A stretch of DNA of 52,525 nucleotides from Bradyrhizobium sp. JYMT SZCCT0180 (GCF_018130165.1 NZ_JAFCLZ010000040.1:1-52525), one strand, 5' to 3'. Positions 35,315 to 43,689 are shown, numbered from the stretch's first letter. A program made the numbers and translations. The notes: a model not told the origin generated them from the sequence alone.

Positions 35315-35542
35315 AATCTTGGTGCTTTACACCCGCTGCTGCTTAGCTGAGAGCTGCGGTGTCTGCCACCAGATTTGGACCAGCCGTTGGCATCAGACGC
35401 GTGTCCGCTTAAAGCCCGACTAGCGAACTCCGCCGTCCCGCCCTATCATGGGTTTTTCTGGCTGCGGCGATTGTGAAGTGACGTTTTTCAAAAGGGGCCA
35501 GATGCCCCTCCATTTTCAAGTCGGGGACGGGGGCTCTCCCAG

Positions 35543-36040
35543 ATGTCTGGCTTTTTGGCGTTCATAGCGTTCATCTTCTCGTACGTAATTTTGGCGGCGA
35601 TGAAAAAGGTCCATGTCGATGAGACGGGGGTGCCGCCGCCTACACGCGATGCCCTCAAGTCAATGCGCCGTAGAGCCCGCAAAAAGGCAGTGCCTGAAGC
35701 CGAGTACTACGCTGGCTGGGTTGAACGAAAGCAGAAGAAAGCTGGCTCCTACTACCTAGCCGGAACATCCACGCACCTGACCGCTGCTGCTGCACACATT
35801 CCAACGTCTAAAACTCCACTACCTCAGCGCTTTCGCGCGCCCATGCATCAGCCTTTCAGTTTTGAACACTTGTCCATGATGGCCGAAGGGTTCGGTTGGA
35901 CACTCCGCAGGCAGGCTTTCGGGTTGTATTATCTCACCGACAACGACCGGAATGCGGTCGTCAATCCATACGCCCGCCCCGACGAGATCAGCACCGACTT
36001 CAATCATCAAGACTTGGAAGACTTCCTGTTGACCTGCTGA
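35543..36040 (+). CDS. hypothetical protein with N-terminal membrane helix
   Basis: The protein has 165 residues. It starts with a hydrophobic helix (GFLAFIAFIFSYVILAA), then a basic stretch (TRDALKSMRRRARKKA) and a C-terminal domain with FSFEHLSMMAEGFGWTLRRQ and AFGLYYLTDNDRNAVVN. The C-terminal part looks like a small alpha/beta domain. No family is recognised. No ribosome site is obvious. Confidence 0.5.
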   Translation: MSGFLAFIAFIFSYVILAAMKKVHVDETGVPPPTRDALKSMRRRARKKAVPEAEYYAGWVERKQKKAGSYYLAGTSTHLTAAAAHIPTSKTPLPQRFRAPMHQPFSFEHLSMMAEGFGWTLRRQAFGLYYLTDNDRNAVVNPYARPDEISTDFNHQDLEDFLLTC

Positions 36041-36365
36041 ATGCGCCGCCGGGCCTTATGGCTTCTGCAGAGCTAGTGTCGGTTTGTGCCACTGGCCGAA
36101 ACAGGCCAGTACCTGGGGTCCATGAGAACGTATCGTGGCCTTGGATCAAGGCGCAGTTTTCTCCGGGTCAACGCGTTCTTTGGGTCCCCTTTGCTCCTTG
36201 AAATCCTTACAATCTGCTCAGAACAAACTTCAAAAACTCGGAGTAAACCCAGCGCTGCAGCTCGGCTGAACGCTGGGGTGTGTCGCGCTGGAATTGGCCG
36301 CAGATGGGAAGCAGCCTCCATGTCCGCTTTGGAGCGAATAACGGAAGTGAATTAGGCAGCATTCA
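36041..36365. other. 325-bp stretch, one hairpin
   Basis: CCCAGCG (36248-36254) pairs with CGCTGGG (36271-36277). No gene is supported; a minus-strand frame at 36073-36321 looks like a shadow. Confidence 0.4.
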
Positions 36366-36405
36366 GGGTCCGCTTAGTGCCAAAACCCGACTCGTGCACC
36401 CTAGC
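36366..36405 (+). repeat. dispersed repeat, right end only
   Basis: GGGTCCGCTTAGTGCC then AAAACCCGACTCGTGCACC matches the terminal part of the family. It abuts the SBP 3' end at 36410. Confidence 0.55.
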
Positions 36406-36409
36406 AAAA

Positions 36410-37384
36410 CTATTCGATCACCTCGTCGGCGCGAAGGAGGAAAGAGGGAGGAATTGGGATGCCTAAGGAACGCGCTGTCGCCAAATTGATGACTAATTCA
36501 AATGCCGTAGGTTGCTGAATAGGCAGATCGCTCGGCTGAGCACCTTTTAAGATGAGTGCCGCGTAGGTACCGACTTTTTGAAGAGTTTCGGGAAGGCTGG
36601 GTCCGTAGCTCATCAGGCCGCCAACCGCCGGAAACTCACGGAATTCGTAAGTCGCCGGAAGTGAATGACGCTTGGCCAATGCGATGAGTTGCACGCGTTG
36701 GCTCAGAAAGAGCGCATCGTTGCTAACGAGCACCGCACCGACCTTAGCTCTAACAAGTTGTGCGAATGCTGGTTCGAGGTCAGCCGGGTTACGCGCCTTG
36801 GCGACTTCCAAGGACTGCCCGGTCGAACGGGCAACATCTTCGATTTCCCGCAGCAAGTCTTGATTGTCCGGGTTTACCAAAAAGCCCAAGGTCGCGTTTT
36901 GCGGGAGAAGCTCGCGGATTAGTTCAAGCCGCTTGAGGGTGAGCGTTGCCGTCAATATAGATATACCGGTGGCGTTGCCCCCGGGGCGAGCGAAGCTTTT
37001 CGCTAGGCCGAGCTTCACCGGGTCTGAGGCAATGCTGAATACTATTGGAATTGTTGTAGTAGCTCGCCGCGCGGCGAGCGCAACCACATTGCCTCCCACC
37101 CGGATCAAGGCAGGGTTAAGGCGCACGAGCTCTTGTGCGAGCTCGGGAAGCCTGTCGTAGTTTCCTCCTGCCCACCGACGTACTATCGTGACGTTCCTTC
37201 CCGCCACGTAACCTTTCTCCGCGAGACCTCTTTCGAACGCTGCCTCAATATCGGCGAGCTCCGCGTCGGGTGAACCGGCGGATAGCACACCAATGATAGG
37301 CACCGCTGGCTGTTGCGCGCGCGCGGCGAGCGGCCACGTCGCCGCCGTGCCACCAAGAAGAGAGATGAATTCGCGACGACGCAT
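36410..37384 (-). CDS. ABC transporter substrate-binding protein, eighth copy
   Basis: This intact 324-codon SBP lies 22 kb from the others. Signal RRREFISLLGG, ending ARAQQ; mature part VPIIGVLSAGSPDAEL, RRWAGGNYDRLPELAQEL, TIPIVFSIASDPVKLG, KSFARPGGNATGIS, LKGAQPSDLPIQQ and LLRADEVIE. A repeat end adjoins its 3' end and another copy (37477) lies upstream, as for the copies near the left edge. ATG 37384 has only GGG upstream. No transporter partner is near. Confidence 0.86.
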   Translation of the reverse strand: MRRREFISLLGGTAATWPLAARAQQPAVPIIGVLSAGSPDAELADIEAAFERGLAEKGYVAGRNVTIVRRWAGGNYDRLPELAQELVRLNPALIRVGGNVVALAARRATTTIPIVFSIASDPVKLGLAKSFARPGGNATGISILTATLTLKRLELIRELLPQNATLGFLVNPDNQDLLREIEDVARSTGQSLEVAKARNPADLEPAFAQLVRAKVGAVLVSNDALFLSQRVQLIALAKRHSLPATYEFREFPAVGGLMSYGPSLPETLQKVGTYAALILKGAQPSDLPIQQPTAFELVINLATARSLGIPIPPSFLLRADEVIE

Positions 37385-37476
37385 GTGCCCTCGATACCTA
37401 AAGCCTAGCACTTTGCGATGGAACCGCGAGGGAGAATTTGCTCCCAATCGGCCTGAGATATTTGATCAGGCTAAAC

Positions 37477-37593
37477 GTCCGGATCGGGTCATCGCGTCGG
37501 TGTGACCGGACCACGGCGACTTCCGGTCTACCCCGGTGAACGGACATTCTCAGGATAGGCAGGCATGTCTCAAAGGTGCCAACAGCCGACGTC
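37477..37593 (+). repeat. dispersed ~120-bp repeat, copy 13
   Basis: It runs from GTCCGGATCGGGTCATCGCG through ACTTCCGGTCTACCCC and ACGGACATTCTCAGGAT to CATGTCTCAAAGGTGCC. It is closest to the copy at 1422. Confidence 0.75.
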
Positions 37594-37739
37594 GCGCGAG
37601 TGAGAATTTTTCGAGCAGGTTTCGTCGCTGCTATCGGCCAGTGACTCTCTATGCGCGCCCATCTCATCAATCACGATGAGGGACATTTTACAGCCGAGTC
37701 TGTCGCTGGCTGATCTATTTGGATCGCGCTTATGCACCT

Positions 37740-39230
37740 TCAAACCGCGAGGCGCTCTAATGGTATACTCAGCTTTAGCCTAAGGCCATTTCGCCGCCAG
37801 TCGTGCTCGATCCGGCCTCCCAATTCACCGGTCACACTGCGCTCGGTAAGAATGCTACCAAAGCCGCGAGCCTGCGGTTTCACATTGATTTCGGGACCGC
37901 CGCTTTCGTCCCAGTCAAGACGGAAGTCCTCACCGCTCGCGTCCCATGTGACACGGATCGAACCATCCGGCCGAGAGAGAGCCCCGTACTTAACCGCATT
38001 CGTCGCAGTCTCATGCAACACTAAAGCAAGGCCCGTCACGGCCCTCGCTCCGACAGGCACATCGGGTCCGTTTAGAACGATACGGTCGGGGGAGCCATCT
38101 TCATAGGGCTGCAACACAGTGCGCACCAGCGCTGCCATCGTTGTCCGTTCGCTTTCGTGCTCAGTGCCCAAGATACCTGGACGGACAAGATCCTTGGCCC
38201 TCAACAGCGCGTCCAATCGACCACGAAGAGCTTGGGCCATCTCCTTCGGGCTCCCCGCAGACCGGGCGCTCAGACTGATCAGTGAGTGGAAATTGGCGAA
38301 AATGTTCTTCACCCGGTGATCGGCTTCCCGAGCAAGCAACCGCTGACGCTCTTGCGCATTCTTCTGATTGGTTACGTCCACCACCACGCCGACGAAGCGA
38401 TCCGGTTGCCCGTCCTCGTTGTACAAGCACTCGCCCCGCGCCTCGACCCAGCGGATATTTCCATCCTTCTGAAGCAGCCGGTATTCTTGAACATACTTTT
38501 CACGGGTGACCACAGCATGGTTGACAGCGTCAGCGATCCGCTGAACATCCTCGGGATGGACGCCCGCAAGGTAGTCCGACAACGGTGCGCCCTTATCTCC
38601 CTTGGCTGGATCTACCGAGAACATTTCCGCAAATCGAGCATCGGAATAAAAGGTGTCGGACTGCACATGCCAAGCGAACGTACCCACCATCCCAGCAGCG
38701 TTCAGAGCTTGACGTAGTCGCTCCTCGGTTATCGCCAAAGCTCGCTCCGCCAGAACCTGTTGCGTTGTTTCCACGACAACGGCAAGAACGCCTTCAGGAC
38801 GACCATTCTCGCCCAGCACTGGGCTGTAATCGAGGTTCATCCAAACCTGCTCAGGAACGCCTGAGCGGTGGAGTGTTAGTTCTTGATTGCGGTACGAAAG
38901 CGTACCCCCACCCAAGCCCACTTGCATCACGTTGTCGTTGAAGTCGGCCACCTCAGGCCAACCTTCCCGCACCTTGGACCCAAATAGGAGGGGATGGCGT
39001 CCGCCTGCAAAGATTGAATAGGCGTCATTATAAATCATGATGCCTTCCGGTCCCCACAGGAGCACGATGGGGACTGGTGAGCGCAGCAGTATGCTAACCG
39101 TGGTCTTCAGGCTTTCTGGCCACTCGGAGATTGGCCCCAAGCTGGTGTTAGACCAATTGAGCGCGCGAATAAGAGCGCCATTTTCACCACCGCCAAACGG
39201 GAAATGTTCGTCAGACCCCGAGCCGCTCAC
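37740..39230 (-). CDS. HWE-family PAS histidine kinase
   Basis: This 496-residue protein is cytoplasmic (no membrane helix). It has a GAF/PAS-like first part, a PAS/PAC unit at about 170-290 (NAAGMVGTFAWHVQSDT, KDGNIRWVEARGECLY) and an HWE kinase domain: phospho-acceptor His305 (READHRVKN), the N-box LALVLHETATNAVKYGAL with Asn411, and the WDE motif near 440. HWE kinases usually signal to single-domain response regulators or PhyR; a single-domain regulator lies at 40579, but pairing is inference. It may feed the general stress response that the EcfG promoters here point to. Confidence 0.87.
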   Translation of the reverse strand: MSGSGSDEHFPFGGGENGALIRALNWSNTSLGPISEWPESLKTTVSILLRSPVPIVLLWGPEGIMIYNDAYSIFAGGRHPLLFGSKVREGWPEVADFNDNVMQVGLGGGTLSYRNQELTLHRSGVPEQVWMNLDYSPVLGENGRPEGVLAVVVETTQQVLAERALAITEERLRQALNAAGMVGTFAWHVQSDTFYSDARFAEMFSVDPAKGDKGAPLSDYLAGVHPEDVQRIADAVNHAVVTREKYVQEYRLLQKDGNIRWVEARGECLYNEDGQPDRFVGVVVDVTNQKNAQERQRLLAREADHRVKNIFANFHSLISLSARSAGSPKEMAQALRGRLDALLRAKDLVRPGILGTEHESERTTMAALVRTVLQPYEDGSPDRIVLNGPDVPVGARAVTGLALVLHETATNAVKYGALSRPDGSIRVTWDASGEDFRLDWDESGGPEINVKPQARGFGSILTERSVTGELGGRIEHDWRRNGLRLKLSIPLERLAV

Positions 39231-39355
39231 GTTGAGCCATATCCTATTGATGTTGTTTCTTTGATCGGACCTTCTTCCAATTCCTCGAACATAGCCAGCC
39301 CAATCTTTCCGGCTGTATTCACAGCCTTTGGGAAACGGCTTAAGCTCGGCTTAAG

Positions 39356-39465
39356 GTCTGCTTTGGATCAATCGCGTCGGTTTGCCCCTAGGCCAGCCAC
39401 TTCCGGTCCACCCCCGTCAACGGATATCGCCAGATCGGCTCTTCCGCTTCGTGCCAACCTGCGAC
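39356..39465 (+). repeat. dispersed ~120-bp repeat, copy 14
   Basis: GTCTGCTTTGGATCAATCGC, GTCGGTTTGCCCC, GCCACTTCCGGTCCACCCCC and GGATATCGCCAGATCGGC; the closest relative is the copy at 9000. It lies upstream of the kinase start. Confidence 0.75.
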
Positions 39466-39493
39466 AAGAAAGAGGCCGCCAACTGAGGCGACC

Positions 39494-39628
39494 TTACTCT
39501 GGGTGCAGGGCGGCTTTCTCGGCTTCCAGTTCGGCAAGCAAGCTGGCAACGATCCTATGGCCGATCCGGCGCGAGTGTCTCGATTGGACCGAGAGCGAGG
39601 AGCCTGTGTTTTCGTTCACGGTTGTCAT
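39494..39628 (-). CDS. small ORF, 44 codons
   Basis: TTVNENTGSSLSVQSRHSRR then IGHRIVASLLAELEAEKAAL is protein-like with a C-terminal helix. No ribosome site is clear and no family is recognised. Confidence 0.35.
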   Translation of the reverse strand: MTTVNENTGSSLSVQSRHSRRIGHRIVASLLAELEAEKAALHPE

Positions 39629-39821
39629 GCTTTCGGAACTATTTGAAGTGAGCGTGCTCCAAATACTCCGGGACGTTAGGGCTACGCTGGACAGCGCGGG
39701 AAAACCCTGACGAGGGCGACGGTCAAGTCTTCGAGCGAGGCTAACAGCTTCATGGGCGCGCCCAGTATTGTTCGGAACAAACCTGCTGATTCAGCACTTG
39801 GTGTTTCTTTTGGAGGCATCA

Positions 39822-39995
39822 ATGGCAGTCAACAAACCCAAAGGCGACAACGCACGCAAGGGCGCGGTGAAGAAGCGGACCCAACTCAAGAACACGCTGA
39901 CAAAGACTTCGACCAAGCGCAACAAGGTCGGCGGTCAGTTCATGGCCGTCAAGAAGAGCGCCAAGAAATTCAAGGGCGTGCGCAAGGAGAAGTGA
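39822..39995 (+). CDS. small Lys-rich protein
   Basis: The protein has 57 residues: AVNKPKGDNARKGAVKKRTQ, then KTSTKRNKVGGQFMAVKKSA and a KKFKGVRKEK end. More than a third are Lys or Arg, so it should bind nucleic acid. This type is conserved in rhizobia. GGAGG lies six bases before the ATG at 39822, better than the start at 39768. Confidence 0.65.
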   Translation: MAVNKPKGDNARKGAVKKRTQLKNTLTKTSTKRNKVGGQFMAVKKSAKKFKGVRKEK

Positions 39996-40176
39996 GATGG
40001 CCTGGCATTCGGACTATGCCCAAGGCTCCGAGAACCGAAAAGCCCGCACTGTTTTGCAGGCACCCGCAAGCTCCAAACGTCAGACTGGCTCGGCTCCTTA
40101 AAAGCGCGCGGGCCCTGCTCCATACACCGCAGGAATACCGCGCGCCGACGACCTTCCTTGGAGGCAGAAGGCCGAA

Positions 40177-40386
40177 TTATGCCGCCTTGGACTGCCTAAG
40201 GCGCTCGTAAGCTGAGATGGCAAGGTTGGTCAGCATCAACTGCCGGCGCTCACCCATGCGAACCGCGTGCTCCACGAATTGCAGGAGGAATTTGCTTGTG
40301 AACTCTGGGTCATCAATCTGACCCGTTCGCTCTAGGTAGTCCCAGGCGATCTGAATTGAATTTTCCATCAGGGCGTACACGCTCAT
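40177..40386 (-). CDS. small hypothetical protein coupled to the DUF2934 gene
   Basis: The protein has 69 residues: SVYALMENSIQIAWDYLERT then PEFTSKFLLQFVEHAVRMGE, all helical. Its ATG overlaps the TGA of the DUF2934 gene (ATGA), so it is translationally coupled and shares that gene's EcfG-type promoter. Confidence 0.6.
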   Translation of the reverse strand: MSVYALMENSIQIAWDYLERTGQIDDPEFTSKFLLQFVEHAVRMGERRQLMLTNLAISAYERLRQSKAA

Positions 40387-40544
40387 GAAACGCCCCTTTT
40401 CGTTCCACTGGCCCCTTGGCGCAGCTCTTCCTGAGCCCGCTGCCAAAACTCATCTTCGCGGCCCCCGGGCTTGCCGTTGTCTTCCCATATCTTATAGGCG
40501 CGGTTGAGGATTTGCTCGTCGCGGGGTTCAGCAAACTGAGTCAT
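40383..40544 (-). CDS. DUF2934 protein
   Basis: The protein has 53 residues: TQFAEPRDEQILNRAYKIWE, then NGKPGGREDEFWQRAQEELR, the DUF2934 pattern (short helical rhizobial proteins, often stress-induced). A near-perfect EcfG promoter ends seven bases upstream of the ATG at 40544, so the message may be almost leaderless. No ribosome site is visible. The downstream gene overlaps by four bases. Confidence 0.72.
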   Translation of the reverse strand: MTQFAEPRDEQILNRAYKIWEDNGKPGGREDEFWQRAQEELRQGASGTKRGVS

Positions 40545-40551
40545 GCCGATC

Positions 40552-40576
40552 AACGCGCCGTCGCAAGCGTAGTTCC
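40552..40576 (-). promoter_or_regulatory. EcfG promoter of the DUF2934 gene
   Basis: On the minus strand GGAAC (40576-40572), 16 bases, then CGTT (40555-40552): an exact fit to GGAAC-N16-CGTT. It sits directly after the response-regulator stop. Confidence 0.65.
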
Positions 40577-40578
40577 TG

Positions 40579-40932
40579 TCAGCCCATGTTCTCGAAGGTT
40601 CGCATTGCCAAAACCACGGCTTGGCAGACGTACGGTTTGGGAATGAAAAGCGCGTTGGCCGGAATCTCCAGCGGTCTCACCTTCCCGGTGGTGATGATGA
40701 TGTGGACCGGAGGCCACCTGTCCCGAACCGTTGCGGCCAGTTTCATCCCATCCATCGAACCGGGCATGTCGATGTCGGTAAAAACGAGATGAATGTCCTG
40801 ACGGGCTTCCAGGATGGAAATGGCTTGGTCGGCGTCCTTGGCTGTGACGACGGTAAACCCGGCTTCTTCCAATTCTTCCGAGACAAGCTCCCTAATCAGG
40901 ATTTCGTCTTCAACAACCAGAACAGTAGCCAT
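40579..40932 (-). CDS. single-domain response regulator
   Basis: The protein has 117 residues and no output domain. The acidic pair is in LVVEDE, the phospho-acceptor is Asp53 (VFTDIDMPG) and the conserved Lys is in FIPKPY. Proteins of this type relay phosphate from HWE kinases; the kinase at 37740 is the nearest candidate. The ATG at 40932 is preferred over the extended start at 40953. Confidence 0.85.
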   Translation of the reverse strand: MATVLVVEDEILIRELVSEELEEAGFTVVTAKDADQAISILEARQDIHLVFTDIDMPGSMDGMKLAATVRDRWPPVHIIITTGKVRPLEIPANALFIPKPYVCQAVVLAMRTFENMG

Positions 40933-41048
40933 TCCCACTTCTCCGGTGGGCACTTACAGGCCACAGCTGTAGGACCCTTAAGTACGTTAGTGGACAATCG
41001 TTGCTTCTGAATGCTCTGACAAATGCAGCTTTAGACAAATCGTTCCGG

Positions 41049-41948
41049 TTATTTTCTCGACAGCCCTTTGAACGAACTCTGGCGCAACAGCCCTTCGGAC
41101 GTGATATCCCGGAATTCGATATCGGCAACAAAGCTGGGCTCAACCCACGTTGCCTTCGGCTTCTTGATGGGCTTCGTCAGTTTGGATTTTGGGCTCACCA
41201 CGGTATCGAGCTGTTTGCGGATTTGGCTGGAGACGGTGCGGGACCATCCCGTGCCCACCTTCCCCATGTAAACCAGCTCCTTCCCTTCCTTCTTCCCGAG
41301 GTAAAGCGCGGCGACGCCGGTAGGGTCTTTCACGAAGCCGATGACCGGGAATCTGCCCTTCATCACGCATTTGATTTTTTGCCATGCTTCCGTCCGCTCC
41401 GATCGGTAGGAGGCATCCGCTCGCTTCGATATGATCCCTTCCCATCCCAACTTGGCGGCATGCTCAAACATCTCCTGCCCGTCGCCAGTCAGGTATTCAC
41501 TGTAGAGCACTGGCATGTCGATATCGTTCTCGCCTATGAGGTCCGCCAGCATCTCTTTGCGTTGGAGCTGTGGGAGCTTGCGAAGGTCGCCATTCCGCCA
41601 GAGAAGGTCGAAGGCGTAAAACACCAGTCTGTCCTGCCCGCCCGATGCCAGCTCAGCCTGGAGTTCGGAGAAGTTGGTGCGGCCCTCATGAATGACGACC
41701 ACCTCACCATCGATGATGGCTTGACCCGAGATATCGAAGGCGCCGGCTATGAGGGAAAACTTCTTCACCCAGTCATGGCCGTTGCGCGTGAACGCCCGCT
41801 TCTTGCCAGCATTAATGTGGAGCTGGACGCGGTAGCCGTCGTATTTGATTTCGTGAATCCATTGCTCACCCTTAGGAGCCTTGCACTTCAAGGTCGCAAG
41901 CTGGGGCTTAATGAACCTCGGCATTTCGATACGCTTAATCACACGCAA
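41049..41948 (-). CDS. ATP-dependent DNA ligase, stand-alone (LigD/LigC-like)
   Basis: This 299-residue protein holds the adenylation domain and an OB-fold domain. Motif I is EIKYDGYRVQ (AMP-accepting Lys35), and FYAFDLLWRNG, WEGIISKRADA and WQKIKCVMKG are motifs III to V. It seals nicks, probably in non-homologous end joining or base-excision repair, as the separate LigC/LigD ligases of rhizobia do. It lacks the nuclease and polymerase domains of full LigD, and no ku gene is in view. The Lys-rich protein and stress genes nearby suggest a genome-protection cluster (inference). Confidence 0.88.
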   Translation of the reverse strand: MRVIKRIEMPRFIKPQLATLKCKAPKGEQWIHEIKYDGYRVQLHINAGKKRAFTRNGHDWVKKFSLIAGAFDISGQAIIDGEVVVIHEGRTNFSELQAELASGGQDRLVFYAFDLLWRNGDLRKLPQLQRKEMLADLIGENDIDMPVLYSEYLTGDGQEMFEHAAKLGWEGIISKRADASYRSERTEAWQKIKCVMKGRFPVIGFVKDPTGVAALYLGKKEGKELVYMGKVGTGWSRTVSSQIRKQLDTVVSPKSKLTKPIKKPKATWVEPSFVADIEFRDITSEGLLRQSSFKGLSRK

Positions 41949-42030
41949 CTCACAAAAAGCCCCGCCGCCGCAGGGGGAGCGGACGACAGGGTGTAGTTTA
42001 AACCTCTGCGACGTTATGAGTCCCTAACAA

Positions 42031-42261
42031 TCACGGGACATCAGAGTTCCTACGACCGCCGCCGATGCTCTGTGGTTTGTCCAAGAAATATGATCGGTTG
42101 CCGGTGGCGGCTTCTGCATATTGGTCAATGGCGACGATCAGCGCCTGGACGTGCTGATAACACCAGCCCTGCCGGGTCGCGAGACGGCGGGTCTCGTCCA
42201 ATGATTTTAGCCAAGCGTCGGCGTGCGGGTCTTCATGAAAATATCTCAGGGGCTGGCTCAC
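42031..42261 (-). CDS. small hypothetical protein
   Basis: The protein has 76 residues from a GTG start: SQPLRYFHEDPHADAWLKSL then DETRRLATRQGWCYQHVQAL. It resembles a small rhizobial family without known function. GGAGGG lies 11 bases before the GTG, whose codon overlaps the stop of the gene before it (GGTGA), so the pair is coupled. Confidence 0.6.
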   Translation of the reverse strand: MSQPLRYFHEDPHADAWLKSLDETRRLATRQGWCYQHVQALIVAIDQYAEAATGNRSYFLDKPQSIGGGRRNSDVP

Positions 42262-42449
42262 CAATTCCGCCCTCCCAACGCCCCGACACGCTTTGCGGGT
42301 TGTTCTTTCTTCAGCTCGTCGCGCTGCTGACAAAGCCCGTCGATCTTATCGAGCATCCGTTGCAGCAGCGCTTCCGCAGCCACGGTCGATATCCCGGCCC
42401 GTTCAAGCTGGAGCATTTCCTTGCGGTGACGGCTGACTTGCACACGCAT
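42258..42449 (-). CDS. small coiled-coil hypothetical protein
   Basis: The frame gives 63 residues from the ATG at 42449: MRVQVSRHRKEMLQLERAGI then STVAAEALLQRMLDKIDGLC and a Lys-rich end. It could start further upstream, since the frame continues into a broken DUF6894-type gene. No clear ribosome site is seen, so the start is uncertain. Confidence 0.5.
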   Translation of the reverse strand: MRVQVSRHRKEMLQLERAGISTVAAEALLQRMLDKIDGLCQQRDELKKEQPAKRVGALGGRNW

Positions 42450-42459
42450 GTGCTCAATC

Positions 42460-42744
42460 TCAGCCCTGATATGGCTCTTCCGCCCTGTGAAACGTGAGGG
42501 CCGAACTAGAACGAAACAGGAACGACGAGTCAACCCGCCAATTAGGCGCAGGTTCAGGTTTGCTGCGGGATCGGCAGTTGCCGAGCTTTTCATGGCGGAA
42601 ATATTGATGACGAAAAGGACTGCTGGCGTGTTCGTGAAGAAGCAATCCGATGCGCTTGGCAGCATCGATCCGCGCATGGTTCGTATCCGATAAGTCCGCC
42701 ACCTCGGTCAAGGTGCCGGTCCGGACCTGAAAATGAAAACGCAC
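42460..42744 (-). pseudogene. DUF6894-like protein, frameshifted
   Basis: The ATG at 42744 starts MRFHFQVRTGTLTEVADLSD then ARIDAAKRIGLLLHEHASS, the start of the DUF6894 domain. The C-terminal strand expected for the family, PAVLFVINISAMKSS, is found in the other frame (from about 42640). A one-base indel near 42635 splits it. An EcfG-like promoter lies 39 bases upstream, so it was a stress gene. Confidence 0.55.
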
Positions 42745-42783
42745 TACAATCTACCCTTGGCCGGTATAGGCCGAATGGCAGGC

Positions 42784-42808
42784 AACAGTTCCAGCTCTCA
42801 CTTGTTCC
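42784..42808 (-). promoter_or_regulatory. EcfG-like promoter of the DUF6894 gene
   Basis: GGAAC (42808-42804), 16 bases, TGTT (42787-42784) on the minus strand; one mismatch (T for C) to CGTT. Confidence 0.5.
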
Positions 42809-42809
42809 G

Positions 42810-43030
42810 TCAGTTCGGACTCTGCACGTCGGTCTGCTTCGGAGGCTGCGGACCCGGCGAAGCCACCCCTTCATCCATGTGTGCAGCCACTTCGGCCTGA
42901 CGAGCCTTCCTCAAGGCCGCATCCCGCACGGCTCCCACGGGCAGAAGATTGGCCTGCTCCCTAAGGGAACGTGCTTCATCGAGTAGACGGTCTTTGAGGG
43001 CTTCATTTGCTTGAAACGGCGCTTGAACAT
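42810..43030 (-). pseudogene. small hypothetical protein, frameshift after the start
   Basis: The frame with a protein-like body reads LKDRLLDEARSLREQANLLP then VRDAALRKARQAEVAAHMDE and ends at 42810. It matches a small rhizobial family that begins MFKRRFKQ. That start is present (ATG at 43030, with AGGAG upstream) but in another frame. The indel lies between MFKRRFKQMK and LKDRLL. The long frame can be read from 43076 or 43193, but those starts lack a ribosome site. Confidence 0.55.
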
Positions 43031-43233
43031 GCGCTGCTCCTGAGAGGAAGGGCGGGAGCGCAAGTGGCGTTCTCATCACAGATGAAAGCCGGGGTCCGGT
43101 CTGCGGTAGTTCATTAACGCACGCCGTCATCGAAAGGTCCGTCGAGCAGTGAACACAACTCAAACTAGGCCACTGGCACGTCATCTGATGCATTTCGAGA
43201 ACGTGTCTCGCCTCAGGGCATCACAGGCGACTG

Positions 43234-43689
43234 TTAGTTCATCACCACAACGCCAGCATTGATCGTGGTCGCGTACGCCACCCATGCGAGGTAAGGAACC
43301 AGCAGATACGCTGCAAATCGGATTGTGATGCCGATGGCGAACAACAGAGCCACGATGATACCCAAGGCAGTCTTGGTGCCATGCCATCCGAAGAAGATCG
43401 GCGACCAAGCCGCGTTAAGCGCGAGCTGGAATAGAAACCAGGACATTGCGCTTGAGCGTGGTGCAGATCGAGGCTCGTGCTCCCAGAGCCTCCAGAAGCT
43501 CACGGCCATGAGAATGTAAAGTGCAGTCCAAGCGATGGGGAATACCAAGGGCGGTGGGGTCCAGGATGGCTTGACGAGCCCTGCATACCAAGTTGGTATC
43601 TCCGGCCTCGTTACGAAACTCTCGACTATGCCCACGCCGAGACAAACCGCCATGCTGAGTGCTAAGCGGACTACCGATTTCAGTCGCAT
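43234..43689 (-). CDS. tspO: TspO/MBR family membrane protein
   Basis: This 151-residue protein has five membrane segments. The family motifs are KPSWTPPPLVFPIAWTALYI, NAAWSPIFFGWH and VPYLAWVAYATTINAGVVVM. TspO proteins bind porphyrins and take part in oxygen or stress responses at the membrane. It is transcribed alone; upstream are the stress-type small genes. Confidence 0.88.
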   Translation of the reverse strand: MRLKSVVRLALSMAVCLGVGIVESFVTRPEIPTWYAGLVKPSWTPPPLVFPIAWTALYILMAVSFWRLWEHEPRSAPRSSAMSWFLFQLALNAAWSPIFFGWHGTKTALGIIVALLFAIGITIRFAAYLLVPYLAWVAYATTINAGVVVMN

